Both the position numbers and the translations under genes were made by a program. A stretch of 64,000 nt of DNA. It comes from Malania oleifera. Taxonomy: Eukaryota; Streptophyta; Magnoliopsida; Santalales; Ximeniaceae. Shown in pieces: positions 1 through 11,249 of the stretch (positions are counted from its first letter, which is position 1; each line of letters opens with the position of its first letter). The stretch lies in NCBI RefSeq assembly GCF_029873635.1, contig NC_080420.1:57447457-57511456 (forward strand), in the 5' to 3' direction. The notes beneath the pieces were generated by a model, which was not told where the DNA came from, ran no database searches, and saw only the letters and a list, made by a program, of their open reading frames with translations.

Positions 1-395
1 AATGGCATGTTTACTAGATTTACCAATATTATAAATGCCTTGAAATTTCTTGGCAAGAATTATTATAATTTTGAACTTGTGCAAACGATACTTAATTTCT
101 TGCTAAAGAAGTGGGATGCTAAGAAGATCATCATCCAAGAATCAAAGAGCTCATAAAAAACTTCTATTGGAAGAATTGCTTGGGTCTTTCGTAGCACATG
201 AGATGGAGGCCAAGAGAAGAACATATGCAATAGACATAAGGAAGACATTAGCACTTGCCTTAGCCAAAGCGAAGGAGGAAGATGGTAATAGTGATGAGGA
301 TATCACACTCTTCCCTAAAGTTCAAGAGATTCATTAAGAAGAACAAAGATGAAAAGAAGGGAGAACTTAGTAAGAAGGGAGAACAAAGAGACTTT
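1..395 (+). pseudogene. Copia gag fossil fragment
   Basis: Short stretches in several frames resemble the UBN2/gag region of Copia elements: FTRFTNIINALKFLGKNYYN followed by material like the 'LxKxWxAKxxxIQE' block, then acidic DED and basic KFKRFIKKNK patches. This order (helical gag core, acidic patch, lysine-rich stretch before the zinc knuckle) is typical of Sirevirus/Tork-type gag. It is broken and starts outside the window. No LTR belonging to it is visible, so its lineage is not fixed. Confidence 0.55.
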
Positions 396-489
396 TTGCT
401 ACATTTATATTATGAATATGGTATCAGGTACTCAGACGTCACTAAAGTAGCACCTGGGCCCATGTGGCGTGTTAGGGCGTTACATTTGC

Positions 490-645
490 AACTTTATTAT
501 CGGTGTCCAAATCGCACTATTCTCCCATATCATGTTAAGGACCTTCTTCTTGAACTTTCTTTTAGCATTTTTGAGATTTAGGCAATCGTGTCAAATATGA
601 CTCGATTTCTTGCACTCATAGCAAATGGTTTGATCCTTAATGAAA
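490..645 (-). pseudogene. Copia gag zinc-knuckle fossil, inverted relative to the fragment at 1-395
   Basis: Read on the minus strand, this holds a CX2CX4HX4C pattern beginning CYECKKSSH, preceded by KDQTI and followed by a lysine-rich segment, as in Copia gag nucleocapsid tails. It lies on the opposite strand from the gag core at 1-395, which suggests a local inversion or two independent fragments. Short and degenerate, so moderate confidence at best. Confidence 0.4.
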
Positions 646-649
646 AGTC

Positions 650-961
650 CCTTGCAAATGCATTACCAGAGTTTTAAACTACCTTATACACAAAAGTCTC
701 TAAATATTCCATAATATCATACAAAACCAACTAAATCCATACAATCATCATACACATCCTAGGAACTTCAAATATAACTTGATACATTAGAGTTCTTACA
801 AACACTCACAAAAACTAAAACGGGCAATTACCCTGCCCTGGAGCTTACTAAGCTTGATCTCGAGATGGTCTTGAAAAAAATAATTTATATATTGGGGTGA
901 GACACTTCTCAGTAAGACAGATTAAATTAATATTAGGGTGTGACCAGCCTGAATTTTAGTA

Positions 962-996
<35 letters not shown>

Positions 997-2857
997 CCCA
1001 AATTATTATATCTAATAAACATAGCATTTTTATATCATACTCACACCAACACAGTTAAAAATACACTTCCATGATACCACTTGTAAATCAGTTTAATAAA
1101 TATCACAATTCACATAAATTAACATATATATAATAAATATCACCATTCACATAAATTAACATATATATACATAAAAATACTCCTTGGGTCCAACGACATG
1201 TTTAACCCCCATGACAGGTTGTGTGGCTCAAAGGCTGGAATTAGCCTGGATGATCATTCCAAAACTAACTCAAAGTAACCATTTGCAAGTGCGTCTGCAG
1301 GCATCTACAACCCTATTGTAGGTTCGATTGCCTTATATAAGTCCACCCTTACGTAGGTCAATCGGCTGCTGAGACCACCCTGCACTTCCATAACATTGTG
1401 GGCGCACACGGCCAAATATTCTCCTAGCTATGGTACCGTGCTCACAATATAATAGGTGCTCAGGGTTTTTAAAGCCATATCATACAATTTTAAATAATAA
1501 AATAGTACTATAAATATATGTTTCAAAATCCAGTATAAATCTGTCGTATCAATCCCAACTCTTAGCCGCCAATAAAGAACCCGACTCTTAGCCGTCATAT
1601 AAAAACCCAGAATTTTACACAAGTAGTTTTAGTATGTTTCACAAATATTTCCAGTATTTCACTACCATTTCCATATCCGGTTACTACCATAAACCATAGC
1701 AATTATTCACTTGCCACACAATTTCTATATTTGAACATAACCTGAAAAACAATTAAGAAACGCAATATTTTAAATCCATATGATAAAACAAACTTTCCAC
1801 CATTCATATTATTCAAAATATCATACCATATATCCTATATTTGCAAAAATCAATTTTGAATGGTTGATTTTCAAAATAATCTTGGAAATCAAGTATATAT
1901 ATATATATATATAAATTTAATCGGTTCAAACTTAATAAACTGACTTAATTTAATCCACTTACCCAACTTACTAAGAGGCTTACTAAAATTCCTAATTCCA
2001 CACCCACGGCGTTCAGAGCTCAAAACTCTGAAATCACATTTTCTCAGTTTAATTAGTTCAACCCAAAAATTACAATTATCCTAATATTCCTAAGCTCACA
2101 CACTCTCATTTAATTATCTCATAATAATAGTAATAATCTAAAATCCAATTTTCAACAATATTTCCCAGAAATTCTATTTAATCAAATTCTTGCAGTTTAA
2201 CTTAACCTTAAGAATATCTCTAAAAAATCTAATATAATCAAATATAACAATTTAATAATTAAACCCTAGAATTTAATCAGTTAATTTTTTTTTTAAAACA
2301 ACAAACGTAATTTGTAATGCTCACCGTAGCCTTGCAGTGGTGCCTAAGATCTCTAAATCAAAATTTTGTTCCGATTAACTTGTTCAGAATTGAAGTCAGG
2401 ACCTTATGGTGGTGTCCGATCGTCAATTTGGCAGAAGATTTGAGAAGAAATTGAAAAGAGAGTGAGTTTACCTTACCCCAGGAGTGGTGCCTACGACGCT
2501 CTTACGGCAAATCCACTTTGATTGAAATATTGGTGACTGAAATAGGAATCCAGTGGTATTTTCTATTTTCCAATCGATTCTCGTTGGGTCAAAAAATCGA
2601 GGAGAGAGAGTGGGAGAGCATGAGGAGAGAGAGAGAGAACACAGTGATGTGAATTTGGGATTGAAATCAAAGCAGCCCCCCCTTCCTGATACTTTTAGTT
2701 TAATATATTAAAATATCATTATACATATATATACATATATATATATATTCCAATTAATTTTTCTTTTCATTTGAATACTACTTTTTTTTAATTAATTAAT
2801 TAAATATAATATTAATTAATTTTAATTAAAACAATTTTCTAGAGCAGAGTTACTACA
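650..2857 (-). mobile_element. Gypsy-type LTR fossil, family A, probable solo LTR
   Basis: Read on the minus strand it begins TGTAGTAACTCTGC at 2857 and runs toward about 650. A stretch near 2160-2300 (minus strand AACTGATTAAATT... and TTAAGTTAAACTGCAAG) matches the family A solo LTR at 29940-30040. The block 'TTACTGAGAAGTGTCTCACC' near 900 (minus strand) matches the same family near 37110. A (TA)n tract at about 967-994 and GA/CT tracts near 2600 lie inside. The low-coordinate edge is unclear and no internal coding region is attached. Old and degraded. Confidence 0.55.
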
Positions 2858-4900
2858 GCAAACCTTTGCCTCGTGACCATCAAGGACAAAGAGGAGGTAA
2901 TAATTCAGTTTAGTCCTTCATTATATTTATTGCCACTCATCTTTACAGTCACTTAAGCCAAAAAAAAAAAAAAGATCTTTATAATCACTAATGTCTAAAA
3001 TCTTTATAGACAATCAGAACTAACATAAAAAGAGTAATAGAAATTTGAAATAGCATAAAACCCACACATTCAATTAAAAAAATAGCTTACAACTTTCAAA
3101 AAATAGCCTCTAAATCAAGAATTGGTCACTAATTAATTGAATTTTCCTCCATAACATATCAATTTATAAAACAAGAAGGAATAAATAAAAGTAGAATATC
3201 TTTACCAGACAAACTCTAAACCTTATGATTTCTATATCATGGTTGGGTGGATCATCATTGAACCCTCTTAATAAGTTCAAAGACATTTTTCCTAATCCCT
3301 TGTTAGTGCATAACCTTTTTTCCTCTTATTCTACAATAGGTTAGAGAGAGAGAGAGAGATTTTTTCCACTAGATAGCCTCTTCATCTTCTTCCTTGACAA
3401 AATAGAGAAATCCCTGACTAAGCTAACTAGACGTCGTTTAATGGTAGGAAGTTTAGGTGTATGCTCAGATATGCCTCTTGTTAGACTGAAATGGAGAGGC
3501 ATCAGTCTCAGTGAAACTTGAGCGACCACACACACAAAAATACCTTCCACATTATCAATTCTAAAGGAGCGGTGCTTTTCATGGACATAAATGGGGACAT
3601 TGCGACATTTTCTTAAGTTGAGTACCTACTTGCACATATTAAAAATTTAGTTATTTCAATTGGATTTAGTGAATAGTTTAGTGACTAGGTTATATTTTAT
3701 TAAAAGTTATATATAAAAAATTAAATTTAATAAAAAAGAGAGGTATGTGTAGGTCCTAAGATTGCCACTTAGGCAAGTCTAATGGACGGTCATATCCCTT
3801 TTGATAGAATAATGGAAATTGTAACACTTTATAAAGTACAATGAGTTAAGTGACCATCAATTAATTGACTTTTTTAACACATTTTCTTTAATGATAATGT
3901 GCAGATCATGATCTCACTTGTAGTAAAAAAATTTAGTGGCAACAAAATAAAATATAAAAAGAGTTTGAATTGATTTTTACAGTAGTTTGGGTAGGTTTAG
4001 GCTTCTAATGTGTTCCATTCATCTTTAGTTTTCCTTTAATTACTTTTAAGAGTAGATTTTTTTTTTTTTTGGTTATATTGTAATTAACAATGGGCCGTAC
4101 ATAAGCAACCTAACTATCTAGCCATATCCTCTTCTCTCTTATCGACATCCTAACTAGGAATTAAACCTTGGTCTTTCACAATGGAATAGGGTTGTCAACG
4201 AGTTGAGTTAAGTTAATATGAACTTTACCATGTTCAAACTTATTTATTAAATTTTTAATTGAATTCAAACTCAAACCAAACTTGAATGTTCTTGTTTAAA
4301 CTTGTTTATCTATGTAAATGAATGAATTGGTTGAGCCCTCACCAAGTTGAGCAACCAAATTACTCACAAACAATCTAAAATTTTTGAAACTCTCATTGTG
4401 AAAGGTGTGAGACTCTTAGAATTTCGCTAAGCAAAAGAGGAAATAGGACTTTGACAAATATTACATCAAGGGTTTTTTGCCTTACTAAGCCAATCTATTG
4501 GCTATTGGTTTGGCTCTATTTATTTATACAGCTTAGGCCTAAACAAATTCACAAACAAATAATTTCTACTTTTAAGATAAATATGCGTAATTATAGTCTA
4601 TTGAACCTAATTTTACTATACTAAACGAATTTAACTAAACTTGAAACCAAATCGCTCACTAGTTAAGATGAGTTGAGTCCATTTATGTTTTGATTTATCT
4701 TATTTATCGATCAAGTCTCAAATTTAAGATTTGAAATTACTAATTTGCATAATGAATAAGTTTAAAAGAACTTTTTATCTAATTAAACTTTGGAACTAAC
4801 TTGTGATTAGCATGGATTGATTAGTTTTAAGTTTCAAGAATAGATGAATAATTTAATTCAAAAAAGGGGGAAAGAAAAACGGCAGATCGGTAATTTAGCG
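2858..4900. other. AT-rich intergenic DNA upstream of RPS16
   Basis: No coding region or recognisable element was found. There are A/T homopolymer tracts (about 2960 and 4060) and a short GA tract at about 3344. A TGGGCC word at 4091 resembles a plant site II element, but it lies almost 1 kb from the RPS16 start, so no role is claimed. Confidence 0.4.
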
Positions 4901-4931
4901 CTTCGTCAAGCCAATTTACCAGTCTCCTCCA

Positions 4932-4939
4932 AAACCCTA
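4932..4939 (+). promoter_or_regulatory. telo-box (AAACCCTA) upstream of RPS16
   Basis: AAACCCTA occurs 110-117 bp before the RPS16 ATG. Telo-boxes near the transcription start are a known feature of plant ribosomal-protein and translation genes, where they act with site II elements in dividing cells. The word and its position are seen directly; activity is inferred. Confidence 0.5.
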
Positions 4940-5048
4940 GCGCAACAAGTATATGGAGCGCGGCCAGCTCTGTTAATACTCTCAGCCCGACTCATCGCGC
5001 AACCTAACTGAAAGCTCTCCAGGGCTAGGATTCGGAGGGTAGAAACCA

Positions 5049-5483
5049 ATGGCGTCTCCCATCGAATCAGTCCAGTGCTTCGGGCGCAAGAAAACGGCCG
5101 TTGCCGTGACCTACTGCAAGCGTGGCGAAGGGCTGATCAAGATCAATGGCTGCCCCATCGAGCTGATAGAGCCGGAGATCCTCCGCCACAAGGCTGTGGA
5201 ACCCATACTCCTGCTCGGCCGCCATCGATTCGCCGGCGTCGACATGCGCATCCGCGTCAGGGGCGGCGGTCACACCTCCCAGATCTACGCCATCCGCCAG
5301 AGCATTGCCAAGGCCCTTGTCGCCTTCTACCAGAAGTACGTGGACGAGCAGTCCAAGAGAGAGATCAAGGACATCTTGGTCCGCTACGACCGCACCCTTC
5401 TCGTCGCCGATCCCAGAAGGTGCGAGCCCAAGAAGTTCGGCGGTCGTGGTGCGCGCGCCAGGTTCCAGAAGTCCTACCGTTAG
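5049..5483 (+). CDS. RPS16: 40S ribosomal protein S16 (uS9)
   Basis: An intact single-exon frame of 144 residues. It starts [20 protein letters not shown], includes [20 protein letters not shown] at about residues 73-92, and ends in the conserved uS9 tail [14 protein letters not shown], whose basic end reaches into the decoding centre of the small subunit. The protein is a structural part of the cytosolic 40S subunit. Plant RPS16 proteins are about 145 residues, so it is full length. The start has a good plant context (AACCAATGGC), and no earlier in-frame ATG is needed. The coding sequence is much richer in G+C than its AT-rich flanks. A telo-box lies about 115 bp upstream, consistent with regulation as a ribosomal-protein gene. 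It could be one of several paralogues. Nothing suggests a processed copy: there is no adjacent poly-A tract or target-site duplication, although the lack of an intron is noted. Confidence 0.97.
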   Translation: MASPIESVQCFGRKKTAVAVTYCKRGEGLIKINGCPIELIEPEILRHKAVEPILLLGRHRFAGVDMRIRVRGGGHTSQIYAIRQSIAKALVAFYQKYVDEQSKREIKDILVRYDRTLLVADPRRCEPKKFGGRGARARFQKSYR

Positions 5484-5718
5484 GCGGATGGAGGTTTTGC
5501 TTTCGTACCGGCCTTCTGTTTTAGTAATTTTTTGCGGTTCTTGGAAACAAGATGGTGAATTTGAGGGTTTTCTTTTGAGTCTTCATCATAGTTATGTTTG
5601 CGGTAGGACACAAACGAAGTAAGATAATTTGTGTTGAGCTGCTTTTGGAATGACCCAATTATAATTGATATTTTTGAAATGCTGTTATAGTCATTATAGC
5701 TGTGTGGTTTAGTAATCC

Positions 5719-5720
<2 letters not shown>

Positions 5721-5767
<47 letters not shown>

Positions 5768-5897
5768 GGCCTCTGTTTGTGTTCAACGATGACAAAAAGT
5801 ATCTATGTATTTATTGCTGGGTGAAGTTTATCATTCTATTATTTGTGCTGCTGTATTGTTTTGCCTAAACATTGTTGATACTGCATTTGAAACAATT

Positions 5898-5967
<70 letters not shown>
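5721..5967. repeat. CT and CT/TA microsatellites 3' of RPS16
   Basis: A (CT)n tract at 5721-5765 and a compound (CT)n(TA)n tract at about 5902-5967 sit 240-480 bp after the RPS16 stop. They may lie in or near the 3' UTR. The low-complexity reading frames across them are not genes. Confidence 0.95.
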
Positions 5968-5969
<2 letters not shown>

Positions 5970-6620
5970 TTTGTAGAAACAAACATGAAGTTTTGAAATT
6001 GAATTCTGCATGCTGCTAAGCAGGGTTTAAATGGTTGGTTTCCAGATGGTCGCCATTGATTGCCACGACCATTCAATCTTGTACCAGAAACAGAATAATG
6101 CACCATGATTTGAAGGTTGTGATTTGAGTTGTGGTTTACATTGTGAAGTGAATTTAAGTCTACCTAATTTGTTCTACCATATTTATTGATAGATTTATTG
6201 TGGTTAAGAACTTGAAGTTTCTATCTAATTAATTGTTTAATTCATTTATCATTTACTCAAAAGAGTAAAATAATTATATAAATAGAAGAGAAAATGTTCA
6301 TATTATGCAAGAAATACCATAGATTATCTAGTATAATTACCAAATTAATTCAAAGTGATTGAATTACACAAAATGCCCCTTAAAAGAAATATAAACGGGG
6401 TCTAAATATTCTACCCTTGGACCTCCACCATTGGATGATTACACATGCAAAAGATGCTAAAACAAAGGAGATATGGCTTGTAATGCATATTCGAGAGTCA
6501 AATATAATTAAAAATAAATTTTTATTCTAGTTAAGAAATTTGAAATGTTAATGAGGTGTGAAATTAATTTCTTTTTTCATTGATTTGCTATATATTTTAT
6601 TTTCTTTGTCACTTTCCTTG

Positions 6621-6745
6621 ATAACCAAACATGAAAAGGGGAATTCTTTCATATTTTTCTTTCTTTTAGGTCCATTTGGAATTTGAAAAATATTAGAAAA
6701 AAGAAAGAAGAGGAGGAAAGATTTCACTTTTTCATGTTCGGTTAT
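6621..6745. repeat. small inverted repeat, MITE-like
   Basis: The arm at 6621-6639 (ATAACCAAACATGAAAAGG) and the arm at 6727-6745 are inverted copies matching at 17 of 19 positions, with an ~87 bp AT-rich loop. Size and shape suit a small MITE or its remnant. No convincing target-site duplication was identified. The flanking 5970-6620 stretch shows nothing else recognisable. Confidence 0.4.
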
Positions 6746-6861
6746 TATCGATGGTCATTTTGACAAATAATCAAAACGGAGATTGTCAAGTCTTTTTACA
6801 TTTCTCTAACTTTTACTTATTGTTTTTGACTTTTCTGTTTCATTTTTGTCATTTTGGACTT

Positions 6862-7395
6862 GTACTAGGTGATTTGAGACAATCCAAAATGGTAAGTTGG
6901 GGTTTGACTGTAATTTTTTACCTTGGCAATAAAAATTGAGCCAAAACCCTTATTATTTCGACTATCATTCTTGACTTTTTAGCTCTCTTTTTGCCAATTC
7001 TGACTAGATCGGGTGCTTTAGGATAGTTCGAAGTGGTAAAGTGAGGTCCAACCGTGATTTTGATTTTGGACACAAATTGAGGCAAAATCTTGTCATTTCA
7101 GATTTTTTTTTTTTTTTTATAATATTTTCTACCAACTCTTATTGCACTGGGTGATCCAAAACAATCCAAAATGATAAGAGTGTTTAGTAGTGTAATTTTT
7201 CTCTTGAAAATCAAGATAGAAGTTTCATTGTTTCTGATTTTTCGGCTCAATTTTTTCCAAATATAACTACACCAAGTAATTCAAAGCTATTCAAAATGGT
7301 AAAAGAGGTAAAAAAAAAAAACTGTAATTTTGACTTCTCATATGAATATCGAGATAAAAATTTTAAATTTGCTATCATTTTTGGATACTTCTAGA
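6862..7395 (+). repeat. degenerate tandem array, four units of about 125-145 bp
   Basis: A composite motif recurs at 6862, 7007, 7144 and 7269: a '(G)GGTGATTT/CC'-like word, then 'ACAATCCAAAATGGTAA' or a variant, then '(A)CTGTAATTTT'. Spacings are 145, 137 and 125 bp. The units are clearly related but diverged, so the array is old. No coding potential follows the repeat period. Confidence 0.55.
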
Positions 7396-8039
7396 ATTTT
7401 TGATGATTCTTGATGGACCTACATACATTTTTCATATTAAAATATAAAATATTTGAAAGTAAAAAAGAATTAAAATAATTCCAAAAAAATAAAAAATAAA
7501 AAACTTTAACATGCACACATGCCCCACAAAATAGCCCATTTTGGTTTTTCTTAAAAAAGAAATTAAAAAAATTAAATTTAAATAGGTGGACACATGATTG
7601 TGTGTGCCCGCATGTGTGGCTCAAGTGTAGGCTCATGCATGCACTTACCTGCCCCTAATATAAGTGGCACTGTTTTGGCCCCCTTTGTCTTCTTCTCCTT
7701 TAGCGCGACTCTTGTAGGGTCCTCAACCGTTGGAGTCGCAATTTTTTTGCGGCAAGTGCCCATCTCTCCATCTTTGCTTGCTTTTCCTCTCTCTCGTAAC
7801 CTCCCGTGTCTCCTCATCGTCCTCACATCATCTCACCCCTGAATCTGCCCAAAATCTCCCTATCAATAGTTTGCCTACCCACTTGCCTATGTCGATCGCC
7901 CTTCCCTTCCTTTTTTAAATGTACTATTATTTTTCAGCTCCTTCTGTATTTAAGCCCAAAGCGGGGGATTTTTTAGTGGGAGGGGGGTTCTGTTGCTGTT
8001 GCTCTCCCTCTCTTGGCCTTTTTCCTCCGTTCTCTCCTT

Positions 8040-8041
<2 letters not shown>
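7396..8041. other. unassigned stretch with a promoter-like composition
   Basis: AT-rich up to about 7590, then a more mixed and CT-rich stretch. A TATTTAAG word at about 7948 followed by pyrimidine-rich DNA looks like a core promoter plus leader, but no downstream gene is present. It may be the edge of an unrecognised repeat. Confidence 0.25.
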
Positions 8042-8074
<33 letters not shown>

Positions 8075-8181
8075 TCTTCTTCTTCTTCTTCTTCTTCTTC
8101 TTCTTCTTTTACACTCATTCTCCTTTTTTTTTTTCTTCTCTAAGAAGTCAAAGACCTAAAGTCCCCCTCCTTTTACTACAA

Positions 8182-8271
<90 letters not shown>
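8042..8271. repeat. compound microsatellite (CT)n, (TTC)n, (CT)n, (CA)n
   Basis: (CT)n at 8042-8070, (TTC)n at about 8071-8108, (CT)n at about 8186-8254 and (CA)n at about 8255-8271. The last tract abuts the left inverted-repeat arm that starts at 8273. The Ser/Leu- and Glu/Arg-rich frames across it are repeat artefacts. Confidence 0.95.
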
Positions 8272-8360
8272 GTTTTTTCCAAATTTAATTTTAATTTATT
8301 TAAAAATGTTTAAGAAAAGTTCGAGTGGAACTTTATTTTTTCATTTGATGCGCCCTAAAA

Positions 8361-8484
8361 ACGTTGGACCATCCAGCGTTTTTTTTAAAAAAAAAAAAAT
8401 GTTGGACCATCCACCATTTTTTAAAGAAAAGATGCTGGACCATCCAGCATTTTTTAAAGGAAAGACGCTGGATGGCCGAACGTC
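8361..8484. repeat. tandem hairpin array (TTGGACCATCCA type)
   Basis: Four successive inverted-repeat words lie 30-38 bp apart: ACGTTGGACCATCCAGCGT at 8361-8379, a variant at 8399-8417, the perfect ATGCTGGA-CCA-TCCAGCAT at 8432-8450, and ACGCTGGATGGCCGAACGT at 8465-8483. Spacers are TTTTTTAAA-rich. One further copy lies in the opposite arm at 16747-16765. Confidence 0.75.
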
Positions 8485-8547
8485 TTTTAATCTGGGAGAG
8501 CTCATCGCTTACTGATGCGTGGCGGCCAAAAATGATTTCCTTTGAAA

Positions 8548-8961
8548 AGGTGCAAGCATGAATGAGTATACTCGATTTTAAGAGACTACTAAAATTTTTT
8601 CATAAGTTCGATACAGTATAAATGTATACAGTTGTGAAAATACTGTTATCGATTGCCGATTAAAATTGTTTTCATTGAACAGGTGCAAGCATGGATGGGT
8701 ATGCTCGATTTTAAGGGGAGACTACCGAAATTTTTACAAAAGTTGGGTGTAGTATGGATACATACAGTTGTGTATAAAAGTTATGAAAATACTGTTATCG
8801 ATTGCCGATGAAAATACATTTATTTGAACAGGTGCAAGTATGGATGGGTATACTCGATTTTAAGAGGACTCTGTCGAAATTTTTACAAAAGTTTGATCTA
8901 GTATGAATGTATATAGTTCTATATGAAAGTTGTGAAAATATTGTTATCGATTGCCAATGAC
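8548..8961 (+). repeat. three-unit minisatellite, 130-149 bp unit
   Basis: Units at 8548-8680, 8681-8829 and 8830 to about 8961 each open AGGTGCAAG(C/T)ATG and close with TGTTATCGATTGCC. Between these are shared 'ACTCGATTTTAAG' and 'CATACAGTT'-like blocks. The units are diverged but align end to end without gaps between them. Confidence 0.85.
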
Positions 8962-9916
8962 AGTTATATATAATGTTTTCTTTTGTTTCCTTCTAAACCT
9001 TGATGAAGTGATGTGATACTCCTAAACTAAATTTGATGTCATGAACGTGTTGGATTTCATGAAAATAAAATGTTCTTTCAAAGTAGGCACATGATGCTTG
9101 GTTTTGATTTTCATGATGCAATACGTGTGAAATACAATGCAAATGAAATGATATATGGAAACACTAATCTTAAACTAAACTAGATGCAAGTGACAATTCT
9201 ATGCAAATGCAAATGTCATACTTGATGTAAATGATTTACTTAATGCAGATGAGGTCAAGTTGAACTATTATTCTTAAACTAGACCTTATGTAATGGATGA
9301 ACTAAGTGTAAAGCAAAAATGCAATTAATTTTTTTTTTTAAATGGGCTTTTCAAGGACCTCAAAAGAAAACCATGCTCATTGAAATATGTTGTCCCAAGT
9401 TGAACTATGAAGGCACATTAGCCTAGGATTTTGGAATTTGATGATTTCTTTTATATTATTGAAATTTGGGGCCCTAATTTGCAAAATGAATGTCTACTTG
9501 ACGCAATGGATGTATGCTAACATTTGAGGATTGAACAAAAATTCTTAGTATAAGTTTCCTAGATCAAAAGACAAAGGAGGTGACTTAGTAGCATAATATA
9601 AACATGAGGTGCTTCTATTATGAGTCTCTTTCATAAAGAAGGCAATTGACTAATTTTTTATTTTGCTTTTTCAAAGCTTACTTTTATGAATCCGTGAACA
9701 TTATGGACTTTCAAAGAAGTTGAAATATACATTATGAAAAAAAACGAACACTATGATGCAATTGACTTGACCTTTGAAATCTTGACTTTACTCGGTCCAT
9801 CAATAAACATTTTAGTCCGAACTACCCCAATGTACATGGTTATGCTGAACGTATTTAAGTCATATGTCTCTCCAATGACATTGCTTTAATTTTCTACCCT
9901 AGTGTAAGGGTTGAGA
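8962..9916. other. unassigned AT-rich DNA left of the Copia insertion
   Basis: No coding region was recognised. Many short ATGATGCAAATG-like words recur near 9060-9300 but do not form a clean array. It should be continuous with 15627-16640 if the Copia at 9917-15626 inserted here. Confidence 0.35.
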
Positions 9917-10361
9917 TGTTGAGGATCACACAGCTCATCACACAAAGGCTTCCTAAATATAGCACCATTGACCCATAATTGTTGATAATTACATTTATTT
10001 TGGGAGACTAGTTTCCATAGTATTTGTAATATCATTTAATTATAATTAATCTCTCATTCCCCTAATTCAACTCTTATAATTAAAAGAACGAGTAAACATT
10101 AATTTTATAATTAATTTTAAATTTTACAATCATATTTTATTTTATAATTAATTTTAAATTATTTTGATCAAATTCAGTTAATTGAATTACCCTACGATTG
10201 AGTAAGATTCGATTACAACACTTAATTCAATCAATTTTGTTAGAGCTTATTACTAATAAAAAATTTTAATTAATTTAATTAATTAACGGAATTTGAACCA
10301 ACCAAATATAAATATAGCAATTCACACGCACCTAAATGTCGTGTTTCCCAAAGTATTCCCA
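9917..10361 (+). repeat. Copia-1 5' LTR
   Basis: Starts TGTTGAGG and ends ...TTCCCA directly before the primer-binding site. 445 bp, longer than the 202 bp 3' LTR. Confidence 0.8.
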
Positions 10362-11240
10362 TGGTATCAGCCTAAGATCCTTCTTTTCTTCAGCGCGGGA
10401 AATTTCCTCGAAACCCTACCTTCCTACTTCCCTCGCCTCTAGCTTCCGCCCCCGCCGTCGCCTTTCTGCTTGCTTCCAGTGGCACAGCATCAAGTGTTTT
10501 ATGCGACCTCGCCGGTCGCCACTACCCAGTCTTCCCTGCAGTCCTTCCTTTCTTAAACCTCGGTCTTCGTTCCAACTTCACAAACAACAGCAGATATGTG
10601 CGTTCGTTCCCGACGGCCGCCACAACCCTCAAATCTCCTCTGCACCATGTGCTTCATCGCCGGCTGCCACTACTCTATTTTTTCCGAAATTTTCTCAACC
10701 CTCTGTCAACGTCTCCATCCTCCGATGTCATTACATTTGACGTCGTCTCCGGCACTTCTTCCCTGCCGATCAAACTGCCGCTGCCCAGTCCTCCTTCTCG
10801 TCTTCCTTTTCCGATCCATACTCCTGTGCCTCCATAATCCTCCTTAACGTCTATCACCGTCACCAATCGCCGACGTCGTCTCCACTAATCCATCACTACT
10901 CTCTCGCACCGTCACAATACTCTTTACTCGGCAGAACCTTTCTCTGATTTCTGTCGTCTGATTACCCGGCCTTCATCTCCCGATCGTGTTTGCCATCGCC
11001 TCCTTTGGGCGATCTCTCATCTGGCAAAAACCTTCGTCTAATCGTCTTTGTTGTCATCATCGCTGACAAATTCATCCTTGAAGCCATCTTCCTTACTGCT
11101 TGTCACTTTTTCAGATCTGCGTCTTCGCGGATCCACACCTGCATCTTCCTCACTCTGCTCATCGTCGTGCATCTCCATTGACGACGACTTGGCACTCCCT
11201 CTTCAGCGAACCAGCGTTGTCAAAGCTCACTGACATAGCT
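10362..11240 (+). other. Copia-1 leader, unusually C/T-rich
   Basis: About 0.9 kb between the primer-binding site and recognisable gag. Pyrimidine-rich and clearly higher in G+C than the surroundings, with many CGCCG and TCGTC words. No known domain was recognised in any frame. It may be an ordinary long leader or captured host DNA. Confidence 0.4.
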
Positions 11241-11249
11241 GAATCTTCA

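Noticed and set aside
471-484. GGGCGTTACA as the end of another LTR
   Set aside because: Only the terminal word matches; no LTR body could be followed on either side.
4091-4096. Site II element (TGGGCC) for RPS16
   Set aside because: It lies almost 1 kb upstream of the start, and a six-base word is expected by chance at this scale.
5067-5622. Other-frame open frames overlapping RPS16
   Set aside because: Shadows of the GC-rich RPS16 coding sequence; none has a known domain.
5480-6106. Open frames rich in Arg-Glu or Leu-Ser dipeptides and Tyr-Ile runs
   Set aside because: They are translations of (CT)n and (TA)n microsatellites on either strand.
7919-8313. Ser/Leu/Phe-rich and Glu-rich open frames
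   Set aside because: They follow (CT)n and (TTC)n tracts; no domain or codon structure beyond the repeat.
10336-10847. Open frames of 134 and 83 residues in the Copia-1 leader
   Set aside because: No recognisable domain; the overlapping frames reflect CT-rich composition.
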